Counted from the stretch's first letter, positions 43,944 through 53,411 are shown. The stretch is 64,000 bases of DNA from Ketobacter sp036337295 (GCA_036337295.1 JAYZEN010000003.1:248001-312000), one strand, 5' to 3'. Translations and numbers: made by a program. Notes: generated by a model not told the origin, from the sequence alone.

Positions 43944-45545
43944 ATGAAGACCAATGCCCCACCGAGGTCAGGAAAGCTACCCCTTCTAATGAGCATTCTG
44001 CTCTCTCTCTTTGCCACCGCAGCCTGCGCCGCGGAATCCGACACCGAAGCTGCCAAGCCTAATATCCTGGTACTCTGGGGTGATGACATCGGCACCTGGA
44101 ACATCAGCCACAACAACCGTGGCATGATGGGTTACCAGACCCCCAACATTGACCGCATTGCCAACGAAGGGCTGTCGTTCACCGATTACTACGCCCAGCA
44201 GAGCTGCACCGCCGGCCGTGCTGCGTTCATTGGCGGCTCGGTACCGGTGCGCAGTGGCATGACCAAGGTGGGCCTGCCCGGCGCCAAAGAAGGCTGGAAT
44301 AAACAGGACGTAACCATGGCTTCGGTGTTGAACAACGCCGGCTATGCCACCGGCCAGTTCGGCAAGAATCACCAGGGTGACCTGGATGCGCACCTGCCCA
44401 CCATGCACGGCTTTGACGAGTTCTTCGGCAACCTGTATCACCTGAATGCGGAGGAGGAGCCGGAAAACGAGGACTATCCCGGTGACATGAAGCTGGCCAA
44501 CGGCAAAACCTTCCTCGAGCAGTTCGGCCCCCGCGGTGTGATTCACTCCTGGGCCGATGGCAAGGGCGGCCAGAAAGTCACCGACACCGGCCCACTCACC
44601 AAAAAGCGCATGGAAACCATCGACGATGAAACCTCCAAACGCGCCATGGAATTCATCCGCGAGCAACACAAGGCCGGCAAACCCTGGTTTGTCTGGTGGA
44701 ACGGCACCCGCATGCACTTCCGCACCCATGTCAAACAGGAGCACCGTGGCCTGTCCGGGCAGGATGAGTATTCCGACGGCATGGTGGAGCACGACCTGCA
44801 CATCGGCCAGTTCCTGAAGCTGTTGGATGATTTGGGGATCGCCGACAACACCCTGGTGATGTATTCCACCGACAACGGCCCCCACTACAACACCTGGCCC
44901 GATGCCGGCACCACCCCCTTCCGCAGTGAGAAAAATTCCAACTGGGAAGGCGCCTATCGGGTGCCCACCTTTGTGCGCTGGCCCGGCACTTTCCCGGCGG
45001 ATAAAACCCTGAACGGCATCGTTGCCCACGAAGACTGGCTGGTAACCTTTGCCGCCGTGGCCGGTGATACCGACGTCAAAGAACGTCTGTTGAAGGGCAC
45101 CAAAATCGATGGCCGCAAATACAAGAATCACCTGGATGGTTACAACCAGCTGGATTACCTGAGCGGCAAGGCTGAGCAATCCCCCCGGCATGAATTCTGG
45201 TATGTGAACGATGACGGTCAGGTGGTGGCCGCCCGTTATGACGACTGGAAAGTGGTGTTTCTGGAGAACCGTGGCAAGGCCTTCGGCGTCTGGCGTGAGC
45301 CCTTCGTGGAACTGCGGGTGCCCCTGTTGTTCAACCTGCGGCGGGACCCCTTCGAAAAATCACAACACAACGCCAACGTCTACGAAGACTGGTTCCTGTC
45401 CCGCCCCTATATGATCGTGCCCATCCAGGCCCTGGCGGCCAAATTCCTCAAGTCCATGGAAGAGTATCCGCCATCGCAGTCACCGGGCTCCTTCAACCTG
45501 AGCAAGATTGAAGCGCAACTGCGATCCAATATGGGCGCCCGCTAG
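43944..45545 (+). CDS. Sulfatase (arylsulfatase family, C-x-A-x-R type)
   Basis: A 533-residue secreted sulfatase (signal peptide to about ACAA). NILVLWGDDIGTWN carries the calcium-binding Asp pair, and the active-site motif is CTAGR with C88, rather than the usual C-x-P-x-R; the Cys-type C-x-A-x-R variant is also modified to formylglycine. STDNGPHYNTW and the C-terminal WKVVFLEN region agree with arylsulfatases. AAGGAG precedes the ATG. The large C-terminal part is typical of bacterial arylsulfatases acting on aryl or sugar sulfates; substrate unknown. It needs a formylglycine-generating enzyme encoded elsewhere. Confidence 0.9.
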   Translation: MKTNAPPRSGKLPLLMSILLSLFATAACAAESDTEAAKPNILVLWGDDIGTWNISHNNRGMMGYQTPNIDRIANEGLSFTDYYAQQSCTAGRAAFIGGSVPVRSGMTKVGLPGAKEGWNKQDVTMASVLNNAGYATGQFGKNHQGDLDAHLPTMHGFDEFFGNLYHLNAEEEPENEDYPGDMKLANGKTFLEQFGPRGVIHSWADGKGGQKVTDTGPLTKKRMETIDDETSKRAMEFIREQHKAGKPWFVWWNGTRMHFRTHVKQEHRGLSGQDEYSDGMVEHDLHIGQFLKLLDDLGIADNTLVMYSTDNGPHYNTWPDAGTTPFRSEKNSNWEGAYRVPTFVRWPGTFPADKTLNGIVAHEDWLVTFAAVAGDTDVKERLLKGTKIDGRKYKNHLDGYNQLDYLSGKAEQSPRHEFWYVNDDGQVVAARYDDWKVVFLENRGKAFGVWREPFVELRVPLLFNLRRDPFEKSQHNANVYEDWFLSRPYMIVPIQALAAKFLKSMEEYPPSQSPGSFNLSKIEAQLRSNMGAR

Positions 45546-45574
45546 ATCAGGGCCCGCCAAGCGCATCCCAACCC

Positions 45575-45597
45575 GGCCACGGTCCAGCACCGTGGCC
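45575..45597. terminator. Hairpin between convergent genes
   Basis: GGCCACGGT (45575-45583) pairs with ACCGTGGCC (45589-45597) across a 5-base loop, between the sulfatase stop and the stop of the minus-strand lipoprotein gene. No T-run follows on either strand, so it may be a weak bidirectional terminator. Confidence 0.5.
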
Positions 45598-45598
45598 A

Positions 45599-46729
45599 TC
45601 ACCTCCAGCCAGCGGCTTCTTCCACAAACGCAGACCAGGCCGCTTTATCGGTATTATCGCGATTCCGCAGTCCCAGACTGTCCAGATAGGCCGTGAAGCG
45701 CTCATCGTCCACGCCGTAATACAACACCAGCTGCGCCACCAATTCGCTGGACAGGTCGTGCAACAGAAACCAGTTCAGGAACGGAATGCGCCCCTCGGCG
45801 TTGCGCCAGGCCGCAAACACCTGATGCACAAACTCCGCCTGCAGGGCTTCTGAACTGGCCCCCACCTCCGAGGCCGGGTAGCCCACCTCCTGCAGCACCC
45901 AGGGCCGGTCCGTCACCAGGGACAACAGCGCCGGAAAATCCGCCTGCACGGTGTTTGGCGGGCGCACACTGAAGTCACTGTGCAACGGGTAGTAGGTGGT
46001 GATGATCACATCGCTGTCGGCGGTAAGGTCCAGCCAGGTTTGCACCTGTGGCCCCAGCCAGGCACCCGCCGTCACGGTAATGCCCACCTGGACTTCCGGC
46101 AGGCGCGTGCTCAGATAGTCCTGCACGGCGCGCACAAACGTCCGATAGGCTGTCACTTCATCCAGGCGGCCGGCGGCGAAATACACATCCACTTCATTGC
46201 CAATGGAGAGATAACGGACCCGGCCAGCCATGGCGGGCAGCAACTGGTCCAGCAGGTCCTCCATGGCGCCGATCATGGCCGGATCGTCCCACTCCAAAGT
46301 CGCCAGTTCCGCCGGCACCTCCCGGGCCACCGTATTGATCACCTGCAATCCCAGCAACTGGGTAAACTGTTGCTCGGCCGCGCTGAGCATTGTGTTGTTG
46401 AACTCGTTCAGACGTTGCGGGTCATAGCTGCCCAGTGCCGGTTCCAGTTGCGACCAGGGGTAGGATTGGAACTGGCCGTTGGCACCGGCATCCTGAATCC
46501 GTTGCCGGGCCTCCAGAAAGCGTTGCAGCCATTCCAGGTCATTGTTGGCCACCGGTTCCGTGTAGTAGTACGCAGAGACCGAGAGCACGCCCGGTACGGC
46601 TGCAGGCGCCGGTTCTGACCTGTCGTCATCACCCCCACCATTGCCACACCCCCACAGCAACAGACACGTCAGCAGGCACGGCAGCACCTGCAGCCACGCC
46701 CGTCCAATGCGTTTTCCTCCGCCTGCCAT
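45599..46729 (-). CDS. Glycoside-hydrolase-like (clan GH-A) lipoprotein
   Basis: About 376 residues from the ATG at 46729, preceded by AGGGGG; an ATG at 46750 is the alternative. Lipobox LLLWGC is followed by an Asp/Gly/Ala-rich linker. The rest looks like a TIM-barrel glycosidase: SIGNEVDVYF carries a candidate acid/base Glu and WVLQEVGYPAS a candidate nucleophile, in the order of clan GH-A. The family is not recognised, and the candidate glutamates are my inference. It is divergent from the TonB receptor gene, with a 113-base shared promoter region, so the two may serve one uptake or scavenging process. Confidence 0.65.
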   Translation of the reverse strand: MAGGGKRIGRAWLQVLPCLLTCLLLWGCGNGGGDDDRSEPAPAAVPGVLSVSAYYYTEPVANNDLEWLQRFLEARQRIQDAGANGQFQSYPWSQLEPALGSYDPQRLNEFNNTMLSAAEQQFTQLLGLQVINTVAREVPAELATLEWDDPAMIGAMEDLLDQLLPAMAGRVRYLSIGNEVDVYFAAGRLDEVTAYRTFVRAVQDYLSTRLPEVQVGITVTAGAWLGPQVQTWLDLTADSDVIITTYYPLHSDFSVRPPNTVQADFPALLSLVTDRPWVLQEVGYPASEVGASSEALQAEFVHQVFAAWRNAEGRIPFLNWFLLHDLSSELVAQLVLYYGVDDERFTAYLDSLGLRNRDNTDKAAWSAFVEEAAGWR

Positions 46730-46842
46730 CCTGCCCCCTGGGTTTGCCATCCGCTGCCTGCGGTATCGTGATTGCCAGCCTGAAGGTTTATCAGTGCCCG
46801 GTCCATTGCTATATTTAATCTGCACGCTTTGCAAGGATAGTC

Positions 46843-48888
46843 ATGAGCCATAGCCGATGGAACCGAATTTTTCTGGTGACGCTGGTCCTGACGGCCCCCC
46901 CTGTGCGGGCCGAGGATCTGTTCGACATGTCCCTGGAATCGCTCATGAGCATCAACATCACCAGCACCTCCTATTTTGACCAGACGCTGCTGGAAAGCGC
47001 CAGCAGTGTGTCCTATGGGGATCAGGACCGCTGGGATGAGTTGGGCACCCGCAATCTGGGGGAGTGGCTCAACACCCTGCCGTCCACCGTGGCCACCCCC
47101 GGCTACGGCAAAACCCGGGTGATCGCCATCCGCGGCTATTACAATTATTCCATTGATACCGGGGTGGCGACCCTGCTGGACGATGTGCCCATCAATACCT
47201 TGCGCTACGGTACCGGCAGCCAGTCCATCGATGGATTTGACCTCACCGCTCTGGAATCGGTGGAAGTCATTCGTGGGCCCGCCTCCTCACTGTACGGCTC
47301 CGATGCCTTCCATGGAGTGTTGTCGATGAACACGGCACAGCATGGCGACACCGGCATCACCACCCGCCTGGGCGCCGGCAGTGAGGATGAGCAGGCCGCC
47401 TCCCTGGTGGGCCGTTTCCACCAAGACCGCCATCACCTGACCGCCGCCCTGGCCTATCGCAATATCGGCGATCAGGACCTGGAATACCCCTACCAGGACC
47501 CCGCAAGCGGCAAGCCGGAAACCGGTCACCGCCGCAACAGCCTGGAAAACCAGAACCTGGTGCTGAAATACCAGCTCGATGCCAGCGCCCAGACGCAATA
47601 CCGATTCTCCGGCTATCTGATGAGCCTGGATTCCGATCAACTGCTGGGGGTGGGCCGGCGCCTGGGCGGAGACGCCATGGCAGACCAGGACTGGTCGGAT
47701 TATCAATCCCGGTTGGCGTTGGTCAAAGCGGGCTTCGAGCACCATTACAACCCGGAATTTTCCAGCTCCGCCTTCGTCTATTACTGGCAAACGGAAGATG
47801 AAGGCAGCATTGATTTGCGGGAAGCGGTAACCCCTTTCGCTTTCTATCAGGAAACCCGCACCGAAGAACACCACTGGGGCGTGAAAGCCGTGAACCGGCA
47901 CCAGCTCAGCCGCGGCAGCAACCTGGCCTACGGCTATGCCTATCACCAGGCCAAGAACGATCGCTTCACAGTCACCCGCACCTTACCCAGTGGCGCCAGC
48001 AGCACCAGCGACGCCCCCGAGCAGGGCGCGAAGGACGACAACCACAGCGTGTTTGTGGATGGGCGTTACAACGTCCAACTGTTTGGCACACGGGATTCCA
48101 CCCTGGTGTACGGCACCCGGCTGGACAATTACAAGCATTTCGACTGGCAGAACAGCCCGCGCCTGGGATGGATCCAGCCGCTGGATCACCAATATGTCGC
48201 CAAATTGATTCTGGGCCGTTCCTATCGCAAGCCCAATACCTTTGAAATGTACGGTTCCAGTTCCGTGCTGGGCAACATGGATCTGGAGCCGGAAACCCTG
48301 GACAGCGTGGAGCTGGTACTACAGCACGCCGGTGAGCAGGTGTTTTCCTCGGTCACCCTGTTCAAGAACTGGTGGCACGATTCCATTCGCGTGGAAAGTT
48401 ACGAAGTGCCCGTGAACGGGATCATCGGCCAGTTTGAGAACACGGATGACAACGAGTCCTGGGGGTTGGAGTTGGAAGTCATGGGGGAGTGGGGGCATTG
48501 GAGACTGGATGCCAACGCCTCCCACATATTGAGCAAGAACGTGGATCTGGGCCTGGATTACGAAGCCTTTCCCGACTGGATGCTGAACCTGGGAGTGGGC
48601 TATCGCTGGTCGCCCCAGTGGGATCTCTACCTGCTGGGCCGTTACCAGCATCGTCGCACCGCCTCAGAACCGCAATACGGTGTTGAGCCGCACCTGGAAG
48701 GCGATGACTTTTTCCGCACCGACCTGACCCTGGCGTGGAGCCCCGTGCCAAACCTGATAACCCGGCTGGCAATCCGCAATCTGTTCGACCGGGAAAACTA
48801 TATGCCCAGCTATTCCGACCGCCTGGGTGGCGCCCCGGACAACGGCATCAATGGCGCATTGTCGCTGGAGTGGCGCCCGGCCGACTGA
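46843..48888 (+). CDS. TonB-dependent outer-membrane receptor
   Basis: A 681-residue receptor with a signal peptide (to about VRA). The start of the mature protein (EDLFDMSLESLMSINITSTS) is the usual opening of a receptor group without an STN domain; the plug follows (WLNTLPSTV, IAIRGYYNY, VEVIRGPASSLYGSDAFHGV), and then a 22-strand barrel that ends in ALSLEWRPAD, not the usual terminal Phe. Substrate cannot be told: no Fur box or B12 riboswitch was seen. It stands opposite a lipoprotein of the glycosidase type. Confidence 0.9.
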   Translation: MSHSRWNRIFLVTLVLTAPPVRAEDLFDMSLESLMSINITSTSYFDQTLLESASSVSYGDQDRWDELGTRNLGEWLNTLPSTVATPGYGKTRVIAIRGYYNYSIDTGVATLLDDVPINTLRYGTGSQSIDGFDLTALESVEVIRGPASSLYGSDAFHGVLSMNTAQHGDTGITTRLGAGSEDEQAASLVGRFHQDRHHLTAALAYRNIGDQDLEYPYQDPASGKPETGHRRNSLENQNLVLKYQLDASAQTQYRFSGYLMSLDSDQLLGVGRRLGGDAMADQDWSDYQSRLALVKAGFEHHYNPEFSSSAFVYYWQTEDEGSIDLREAVTPFAFYQETRTEEHHWGVKAVNRHQLSRGSNLAYGYAYHQAKNDRFTVTRTLPSGASSTSDAPEQGAKDDNHSVFVDGRYNVQLFGTRDSTLVYGTRLDNYKHFDWQNSPRLGWIQPLDHQYVAKLILGRSYRKPNTFEMYGSSSVLGNMDLEPETLDSVELVLQHAGEQVFSSVTLFKNWWHDSIRVESYEVPVNGIIGQFENTDDNESWGLELEVMGEWGHWRLDANASHILSKNVDLGLDYEAFPDWMLNLGVGYRWSPQWDLYLLGRYQHRRTASEPQYGVEPHLEGDDFFRTDLTLAWSPVPNLITRLAIRNLFDRENYMPSYSDRLGGAPDNGINGALSLEWRPAD

Positions 48889-48900
48889 GGGGGTGCGGAT

Positions 48901-49722
48901 TTACATGGCCGCCCGCAGATCCGAAATCACCGTGGGGGTGGAGGGCATGAGACCGCGCCACTTGCGGAACGATTCCGCCGCCTGTTCCACCAGCATGCCC
49001 AAACCGTCGAAGGCTTTTTCCGCGCCGTAGTCCAGGGCCCAGGCGTTGAAGGGCGTCAGCTCTTTGCTGTACATCATGTCATAGACGCGGGTGTGCGCCC
49101 CGATCACCGACTCGGGCAACTCAGGCACATCCCCCTGCAGGCTGGCTGCGGTGCCGTTGATGATCCAGTCAAAGGGGCCTTTCAACTCGTTCAGGTGCAG
49201 GGCTTCGATCCGGCCCAGGTCCATAAATTCTTCGGCCAGTTGATGAGCTTTGTCGAAGGTGCGGTTGGTGAGCACCAGTTGCACGGGGTTTTCCGCCAGC
49301 ACCGGTGCCAGCACGCCACGCACCGCACCGCCAGCCCCCACCATCAGGATTTTTTTGCCGGCAATACGGCCATCGTGGTTATGCATGATGTCACGTACCA
49401 TGCCGACGCCGTCGGTGTTATCCCCCACGATGCGGCCATCGGCACTTTGCCAAAGCGTATTCACCGCTTTGGCCCGCTGGGCCCGTTCCGTCAGTTCATC
49501 CGCCAAATCAAAGGCGCGCAGTTTAAACGGCACCGTGATGTTCAGGCCCTTACCACCGTCGGCAAAAAAGCGCCGCACGCTGTCCTCAAACTCCGGCTCG
49601 GCCACCAGCATGCTGGTGTAGGTCATGTGCTGGTCGGTTTGATCCGCAAAGGCCTTATGAATCAGGGGTGACTTGCTGTGCTTGATGGGATTCCCCATCA
49701 CCGCGTATCGATCAATGCTCAT
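48901..49722 (-). CDS. aroE: Shikimate dehydrogenase (NADP+)
   Basis: A 273-residue enzyme of standard AroE length. MGNPIKHSKSPLIH binds shikimate, NITVPFK contains the catalytic Lys, and DNTDGVGM carries the conserved Asp; VGAGGAVRGVLAPVL is the NADP loop. It reduces 3-dehydroshikimate in aromatic amino acid biosynthesis. It is the last gene of the purE-tsaC-hemF-aroE run; hemF ends 16 bases before it. Confidence 0.96.
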   Translation of the reverse strand: MSIDRYAVMGNPIKHSKSPLIHKAFADQTDQHMTYTSMLVAEPEFEDSVRRFFADGGKGLNITVPFKLRAFDLADELTERAQRAKAVNTLWQSADGRIVGDNTDGVGMVRDIMHNHDGRIAGKKILMVGAGGAVRGVLAPVLAENPVQLVLTNRTFDKAHQLAEEFMDLGRIEALHLNELKGPFDWIINGTAASLQGDVPELPESVIGAHTRVYDMMYSKELTPFNAWALDYGAEKAFDGLGMLVEQAAESFRKWRGLMPSTPTVISDLRAAM

Positions 49723-49738
49723 GGTCTTCTACAATCCG

Positions 49739-50650
49739 TTAGATCCAGTCTCTGGCACCCAGGAAGTGGGTGTAGAGCGTTTCCTCTGCGGAGCCGGGCT
49801 CCGGCTGCCAGTTGTACTTCCAGCTCACCAGGGAAGGCAACGACATTAAAATGGACTCAGTGCGGCCGCCGGTCTGCAGGCCGAACAGGGTGCCGCGATC
49901 ATACACCAAATTGAATTCCACATAACGACCCCGCCGATAGAGCTGGAACTCGCGCTGCTGTTCCGTGTGGGGCAGGGCCTTGCGTCTTTGCACAATGGGG
50001 CGATAGGCCTGGATGTAGGCATCCCCCACCGAGCGCATGAAGGCAAAACAGCGTTCGTATTCCCAATCGTTCAGGTCATCAAAAAACAGGCCGCCCACAC
50101 CCCGGGTCTCATCCCGGTGCTTCAGATAGAAATAGTCATCACACCACTTTTTATAGCGGGGATACACATCCTCGCCGAAGGGTGCACAGGCGGCCTGGGC
50201 GGTGCGGTGCCAATGCACGCAGTCTTCCTCAAACCCGTAATAGGGGGTCAGGTCGAAACCGCCGCCGAACCACCACACCGGATCAGCCCCTTCCTTCTCG
50301 GCGATGAAAAAGCGCACATTGGCGTGAGAGGTGGGCACCATGGGGTTGCGGGGATGAATCACCAGGGACACCCCCATGGCCTGGAAACGGCGTCCTTCCA
50401 GCTCCGGCCGATGGGCCGTGGCGGACTTGGGCAGGCCATCACCGAATACATGGGAAAAGTTGACCCCGGCCTTTTCAAACACCGCGCCCCCTTCCAGCAC
50501 CCGGGAGCGGCCACCGCCACCCTGTTCCCGCAGCCAACTGTCTTCCAGAAACGCCTGACCACCGGTTTCCTCGGCGGCCAGTTGGCTGCAGATGTCATCC
50601 TGCAGGGATAAAAGGTAGTGTTTGACCGCGTCGGTGTCGATGCTGTACAT
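49739..50650 (-). CDS. hemF: Oxygen-dependent coproporphyrinogen III oxidase
   Basis: A 303-residue enzyme of usual length. Conserved HemF segments are present: GGGGRSRVLEGGAVFEKAGVNFS near the start, SLVIHPRNPMVPTSHANVR with the active-site His, WWFGGGFDLTPYYGFEEDCVHWH and YVEFNLVYDRGTLFGLQTGGRTESILMSLP near the end. It makes protoporphyrinogen IX with O2 as the electron acceptor in haem synthesis. The upstream tsaC gene ends ten bases before it. Confidence 0.97.
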   Translation of the reverse strand: MYSIDTDAVKHYLLSLQDDICSQLAAEETGGQAFLEDSWLREQGGGGRSRVLEGGAVFEKAGVNFSHVFGDGLPKSATAHRPELEGRRFQAMGVSLVIHPRNPMVPTSHANVRFFIAEKEGADPVWWFGGGFDLTPYYGFEEDCVHWHRTAQAACAPFGEDVYPRYKKWCDDYFYLKHRDETRGVGGLFFDDLNDWEYERCFAFMRSVGDAYIQAYRPIVQRRKALPHTEQQREFQLYRRGRYVEFNLVYDRGTLFGLQTGGRTESILMSLPSLVSWKYNWQPEPGSAEETLYTHFLGARDWI

Positions 50651-50660
50651 AGGTTTCCCT

Positions 50661-51233
50661 CTAGGCAGACCGCAGGATACGGCCGCTCTGTAAATCCCGT
50701 ATTTCAGTGGGTTTGGTGTGTCGTGGGGTGCGCCCCGGCAGGATGTAATCCGCTCCCACCCCGTAGCGAATGCGCATCAGCCGCAGTGGGTATTCACTGC
50801 GCGCCGGGTCCTGGCCGCTGCGGTTGGCACTGGTGGAGACGATGGGGCCACCCCAGGCTTTACATAAGGCCCGCACCACAGGGTGAGCACTCACTCTCAC
50901 CGCAACACTATCGAAATCGCCCTTTACCCAGACTGGAACCACATCCAGGGTATCGGGAATGATCCAGGTCACCGGTCCCGGCCAGGTGGATTGTAGCTGA
51001 TCCCGCTGCCCCTGGGTGAGGCCTGCCAGCAACGGCGCAATCTGCCCCATATCGGCCGCCACCAGAATCAGCCCCTTATGCATGGGGCGCTGTTTCAGAT
51101 CCAGCAGCCGTTGCACCGCCGCACCATTATAAGGATCACAACCATAACCGAATACCGATTCGGTAGGATAGGCAATCACATCGCCGCGGGCCAATGCATG
51201 CACGACTCCCAGCCGGTGGCGCAAGGACAACAT
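50661..51233 (-). CDS. tsaC: Threonylcarbamoyl-AMP synthase, TsaC/YrdC/RimN family
   Basis: A 190-residue protein from the ATG at 51233, one base after the purE stop. An alternative start further upstream would overlap purE and is unlikely. The YrdC domain is complete: VIAYPTESVFGYGCDPYN, KQRPMHKGLILVAADMGQI, and PTWIIP-type segment PGPVTWIIP, followed by SANRSGQDP. It makes the threonylcarbamoyl-AMP intermediate for tRNA t6A. The neighbours aroE, hemF and tsaC are an old conserved group. Confidence 0.93.
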   Translation of the reverse strand: MLSLRHRLGVVHALARGDVIAYPTESVFGYGCDPYNGAAVQRLLDLKQRPMHKGLILVAADMGQIAPLLAGLTQGQRDQLQSTWPGPVTWIIPDTLDVVPVWVKGDFDSVAVRVSAHPVVRALCKAWGGPIVSTSANRSGQDPARSEYPLRLMRIRYGVGADYILPGRTPRHTKPTEIRDLQSGRILRSA

Positions 51234-51234
51234 A

Positions 51235-51744
51235 TCAGTCTTTCTGCGCCAGGCGGGCCTGCAGGGCGGCATCTTTTTCCTGCATGGCTTTGGCGTTGGC
51301 CGCCCGCTCTTCTTTTAAACGCTGCGCCAGCTCCCCATCCGCCAGGGCCATCATCTGAGCCGCCAGATAAGCGGCATTCTTGGCACCGGCCTTGCCCACG
51401 GACACCGTGGCCACCGGAACACCGGCGGGCATCTGCACAGTAGACAGCAGGGAATCGAGACCGTTCATGGCTCCGGTCACCGGAATGCCCACTACCGGCT
51501 TGGTGGTGTAGGAGGCGACGGTACCCGCCAGATGGGCCGCCATACCCGCCACACAGATGAACACTGAGCAATTGCGTTTGTCCGCTTCGCGCACATAGCT
51601 CTGGGTCATGTCCGGGGAACGGTGGGCGGAGGTCACTTTGACTTCGTAGGGGATCTTCAGCTTGGTGAGAGCATCGAGGGTGGGTTCGACCTCGGGCAGA
51701 TCAAAGTCGGAGCCCATTAAGACGGCAACAAATGGCTGGGGCAT
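51235..51744 (-). CDS. purE: N5-carboxyaminoimidazole ribonucleotide mutase
   Basis: About 169 residues from the ATG at 51744 (GAGG lies upstream; a GTG at 51750 is an alternative). Class I PurE features: LMGSDFDLPEV, the conserved SAHRSPD loop with the active-site His, GMAAHLAGTVASYT and PVTGAMNGLDSLLS. It isomerises N5-CAIR in purine synthesis. No purK is next to it; instead it heads the tsaC-hemF-aroE run, with one-base spacing to tsaC. Confidence 0.93.
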   Translation of the reverse strand: MPQPFVAVLMGSDFDLPEVEPTLDALTKLKIPYEVKVTSAHRSPDMTQSYVREADKRNCSVFICVAGMAAHLAGTVASYTTKPVVGIPVTGAMNGLDSLLSTVQMPAGVPVATVSVGKAGAKNAAYLAAQMMALADGELAQRLKEERAANAKAMQEKDAALQARLAQKD

Positions 51745-52130
51745 GGTCACACCTCGTGAATCTTACCGGCGGAGTAGGATATTCGATGGAGGCGCGACAC
51801 TACCTTAGGTGTTGGCCGGATGCAAGCCACACCCCTGACGCTCGTCGTGAACCGTCGGCCACACCGCCCGGGGTCCGGTTAGCGCCAGACGACGTAAACG
51901 TGCCTTACATCTGCTCAAATTATGGACAAACACAGCCAACTCACGCACTATTGGCTGCGGTGAACTCCAGGCAATGCTGTTTAGTCCGGCCGACAGCGGC
52001 ATTACAAGTTAAGTCCAGGCTCACCACCCACACTTTCAAAAATAGTGGCTTTTACTGTGGCATGCGTCGTTGCTGGTACCTCTATCCCGACGACGGAGTG
52101 CACGTGGATAATTCATTCAAAGGATTTAGT
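51745..52130. other. Divergent intergenic region
   Basis: About 385 bases lie between the purE start and the CsgG-type start. The frame of csgG stays open through it, but there is no good start codon with a ribosome site until 52131. No hairpin, repeat or riboswitch was recognised in it. Confidence 0.5.
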
Positions 52131-53081
52131 ATGATCAGGCCTCGGCTCCTTGTTATACCGTTTCTCATTGTCACCATGGCGGGCTGTTCCACAGCCACCA
52201 AGGAAACCGTCAACACACTACCAGTACAGCAACCGCAGGTTAGCCAGTCCATTGCAGAACCTGCATTCAAAGGACTCAAACGCAAGGTGGCCATCGCCCG
52301 CTTCAGCAACGAGACCTCCGCCGGGGCCAGCTTTCTGCTGGACAAGAGCAATGACCGAATCGGCAAACAGGCCAGTGACATACTGGCGGCCCGGCTGACG
52401 GAAACGGAAAAATTCATCATGCTGGAACGACAGGATCTGGATAAGCTGCTGCATGAGACCCAGCTCAGCAATCTCAAGACCACACAGGTTGGGGCAGACT
52501 ATCTGATCATCGGCTCCGTCTCAGAATACGGACGGGAGGCCATCAGTGAAACCGGCATTTTCAGCCGCAACAAAAAACAGAAAGCCCGCGCCAAGGTTAA
52601 CGTGCGCCTGGTGGACGTCACCAATGGCCAGATCGTTTATTCAGAGGAAGGTTCCGGCGAAGCGTATTCTGAGGCGAACAAGGTATTCGGCGTCGGGGAA
52701 AGCGCTGGCTATGACACTTCTCTCGACGATAAAGCCCTCTCGAGTGCGATCTCCAAGCTGGTCAGCAACATCATCGAAAACCTGATGGATAAACCCTGGC
52801 AAGCCTATCTGATAGGACAACAGGATGGCCTCTATATCATGACCGGCGGTAAAGACCAGGGCGTCAAAGTGGGCGACAGCTTCAACGTTCTTACCAAAGG
52901 CAAAACCATCCACAATCCTCAGACCGGCCTGGATATCCAGTTGCCCGGCAAAGTCATCGGCACAGTGAACGTAGTGACTCAGGCTGGCACCGGCCTGAAT
53001 GAAATTTCCCTGGTTACGCTTGCCGAAGGATCATTGAAAAACATTGATCTTGCTGCCGTTGTCATCCAACAAATCAACTAA
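52131..53081 (+). CDS. CsgG/HfaB family outer-membrane lipoprotein
   Basis: A 316-residue lipoprotein from the ATG at 52131, with AAGGA before it. Lipobox VTMAGC (C19). The CsgG domain covers KVAIARFSNET through SNIIENLMDK (ERQDLDKLLHE, ADYLIIGSVSEYG, VRLVDVTNGQIVYSEEG). A C-terminal piece (GKDQGVKVGDSFNV) may be a small beta domain of the type often joined to CsgG-like proteins. CsgG-type proteins form outer-membrane secretion rings for curli; in this context with DUF4810 and DUF799, a role in envelope assembly rather than curli is more likely, as csgA/E/F are missing. It heads a four-gene operon. Confidence 0.9.
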   Translation: MIRPRLLVIPFLIVTMAGCSTATKETVNTLPVQQPQVSQSIAEPAFKGLKRKVAIARFSNETSAGASFLLDKSNDRIGKQASDILAARLTETEKFIMLERQDLDKLLHETQLSNLKTTQVGADYLIIGSVSEYGREAISETGIFSRNKKQKARAKVNVRLVDVTNGQIVYSEEGSGEAYSEANKVFGVGESAGYDTSLDDKALSSAISKLVSNIIENLMDKPWQAYLIGQQDGLYIMTGGKDQGVKVGDSFNVLTKGKTIHNPQTGLDIQLPGKVIGTVNVVTQAGTGLNEISLVTLAEGSLKNIDLAAVVIQQIN

Positions 53082-53093
53082 ACCGGATCGCAG

Positions 53094-53411
53094 ATGAAAC
53101 ACATATTCTTAGTTTGCTTATTCTCACTGTTGGCCGCATGCGGCAGTTTTCAGTCCGTAACCCAGACCGAAGAATCCACCTACCTGCAGCTGGAAGGCAA
53201 CCCCGCTGGAGTGCAGTTGAAGCTGGATGATACCCATCAACTCGATCTGGAACGGGACACCACATCCTTTGATCTGAACGGCAAGACCATCACCAAGATC
53301 ATTATCCAACCTGGCCGCCACCGTGTGACCTTGACACGCAATCAGCAGCTGCTGGTGGACCGCGAATTTTACGTTTCTGAAGGCAACGGATTTGAGGTAA
53401 AAATCCCATGA
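53094..53411 (+). CDS. Small lipoprotein with PEGA-like domain
   Basis: A 105-residue lipoprotein with lipobox LLAAC (C16). The body is one PEGA-like beta domain: LQLEGNPAGVQLKLDD, then LNGKTITKIIIQPGRHRVTL, ending in EVKIP. It lies 12 bases after the CsgG-type gene and overlaps the DUF4810 gene by four bases. The usual CsgG/DUF4810/DUF799 trio lacks this gene, so it seems to be an insertion into the operon. Confidence 0.75.
   Translation: MKHIFLVCLFSLLAACGSFQSVTQTEESTYLQLEGNPAGVQLKLDDTHQLDLERDTTSFDLNGKTITKIIIQPGRHRVTLTRNQQLLVDREFYVSEGNGFEVKIP

Noticed and set aside
46730..46842. A cobalamin riboswitch or Fur box upstream of the TonB receptor
   Set aside because: The 113-base spacer is too short for a B12 riboswitch and no Fur-like palindrome stands out.
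51732..52130. An N-terminal extension of the CsgG-type frame
   Set aside because: It would overlap the purE start and precede a clear lipoprotein signal; the ATG at 52131 has a ribosome site.
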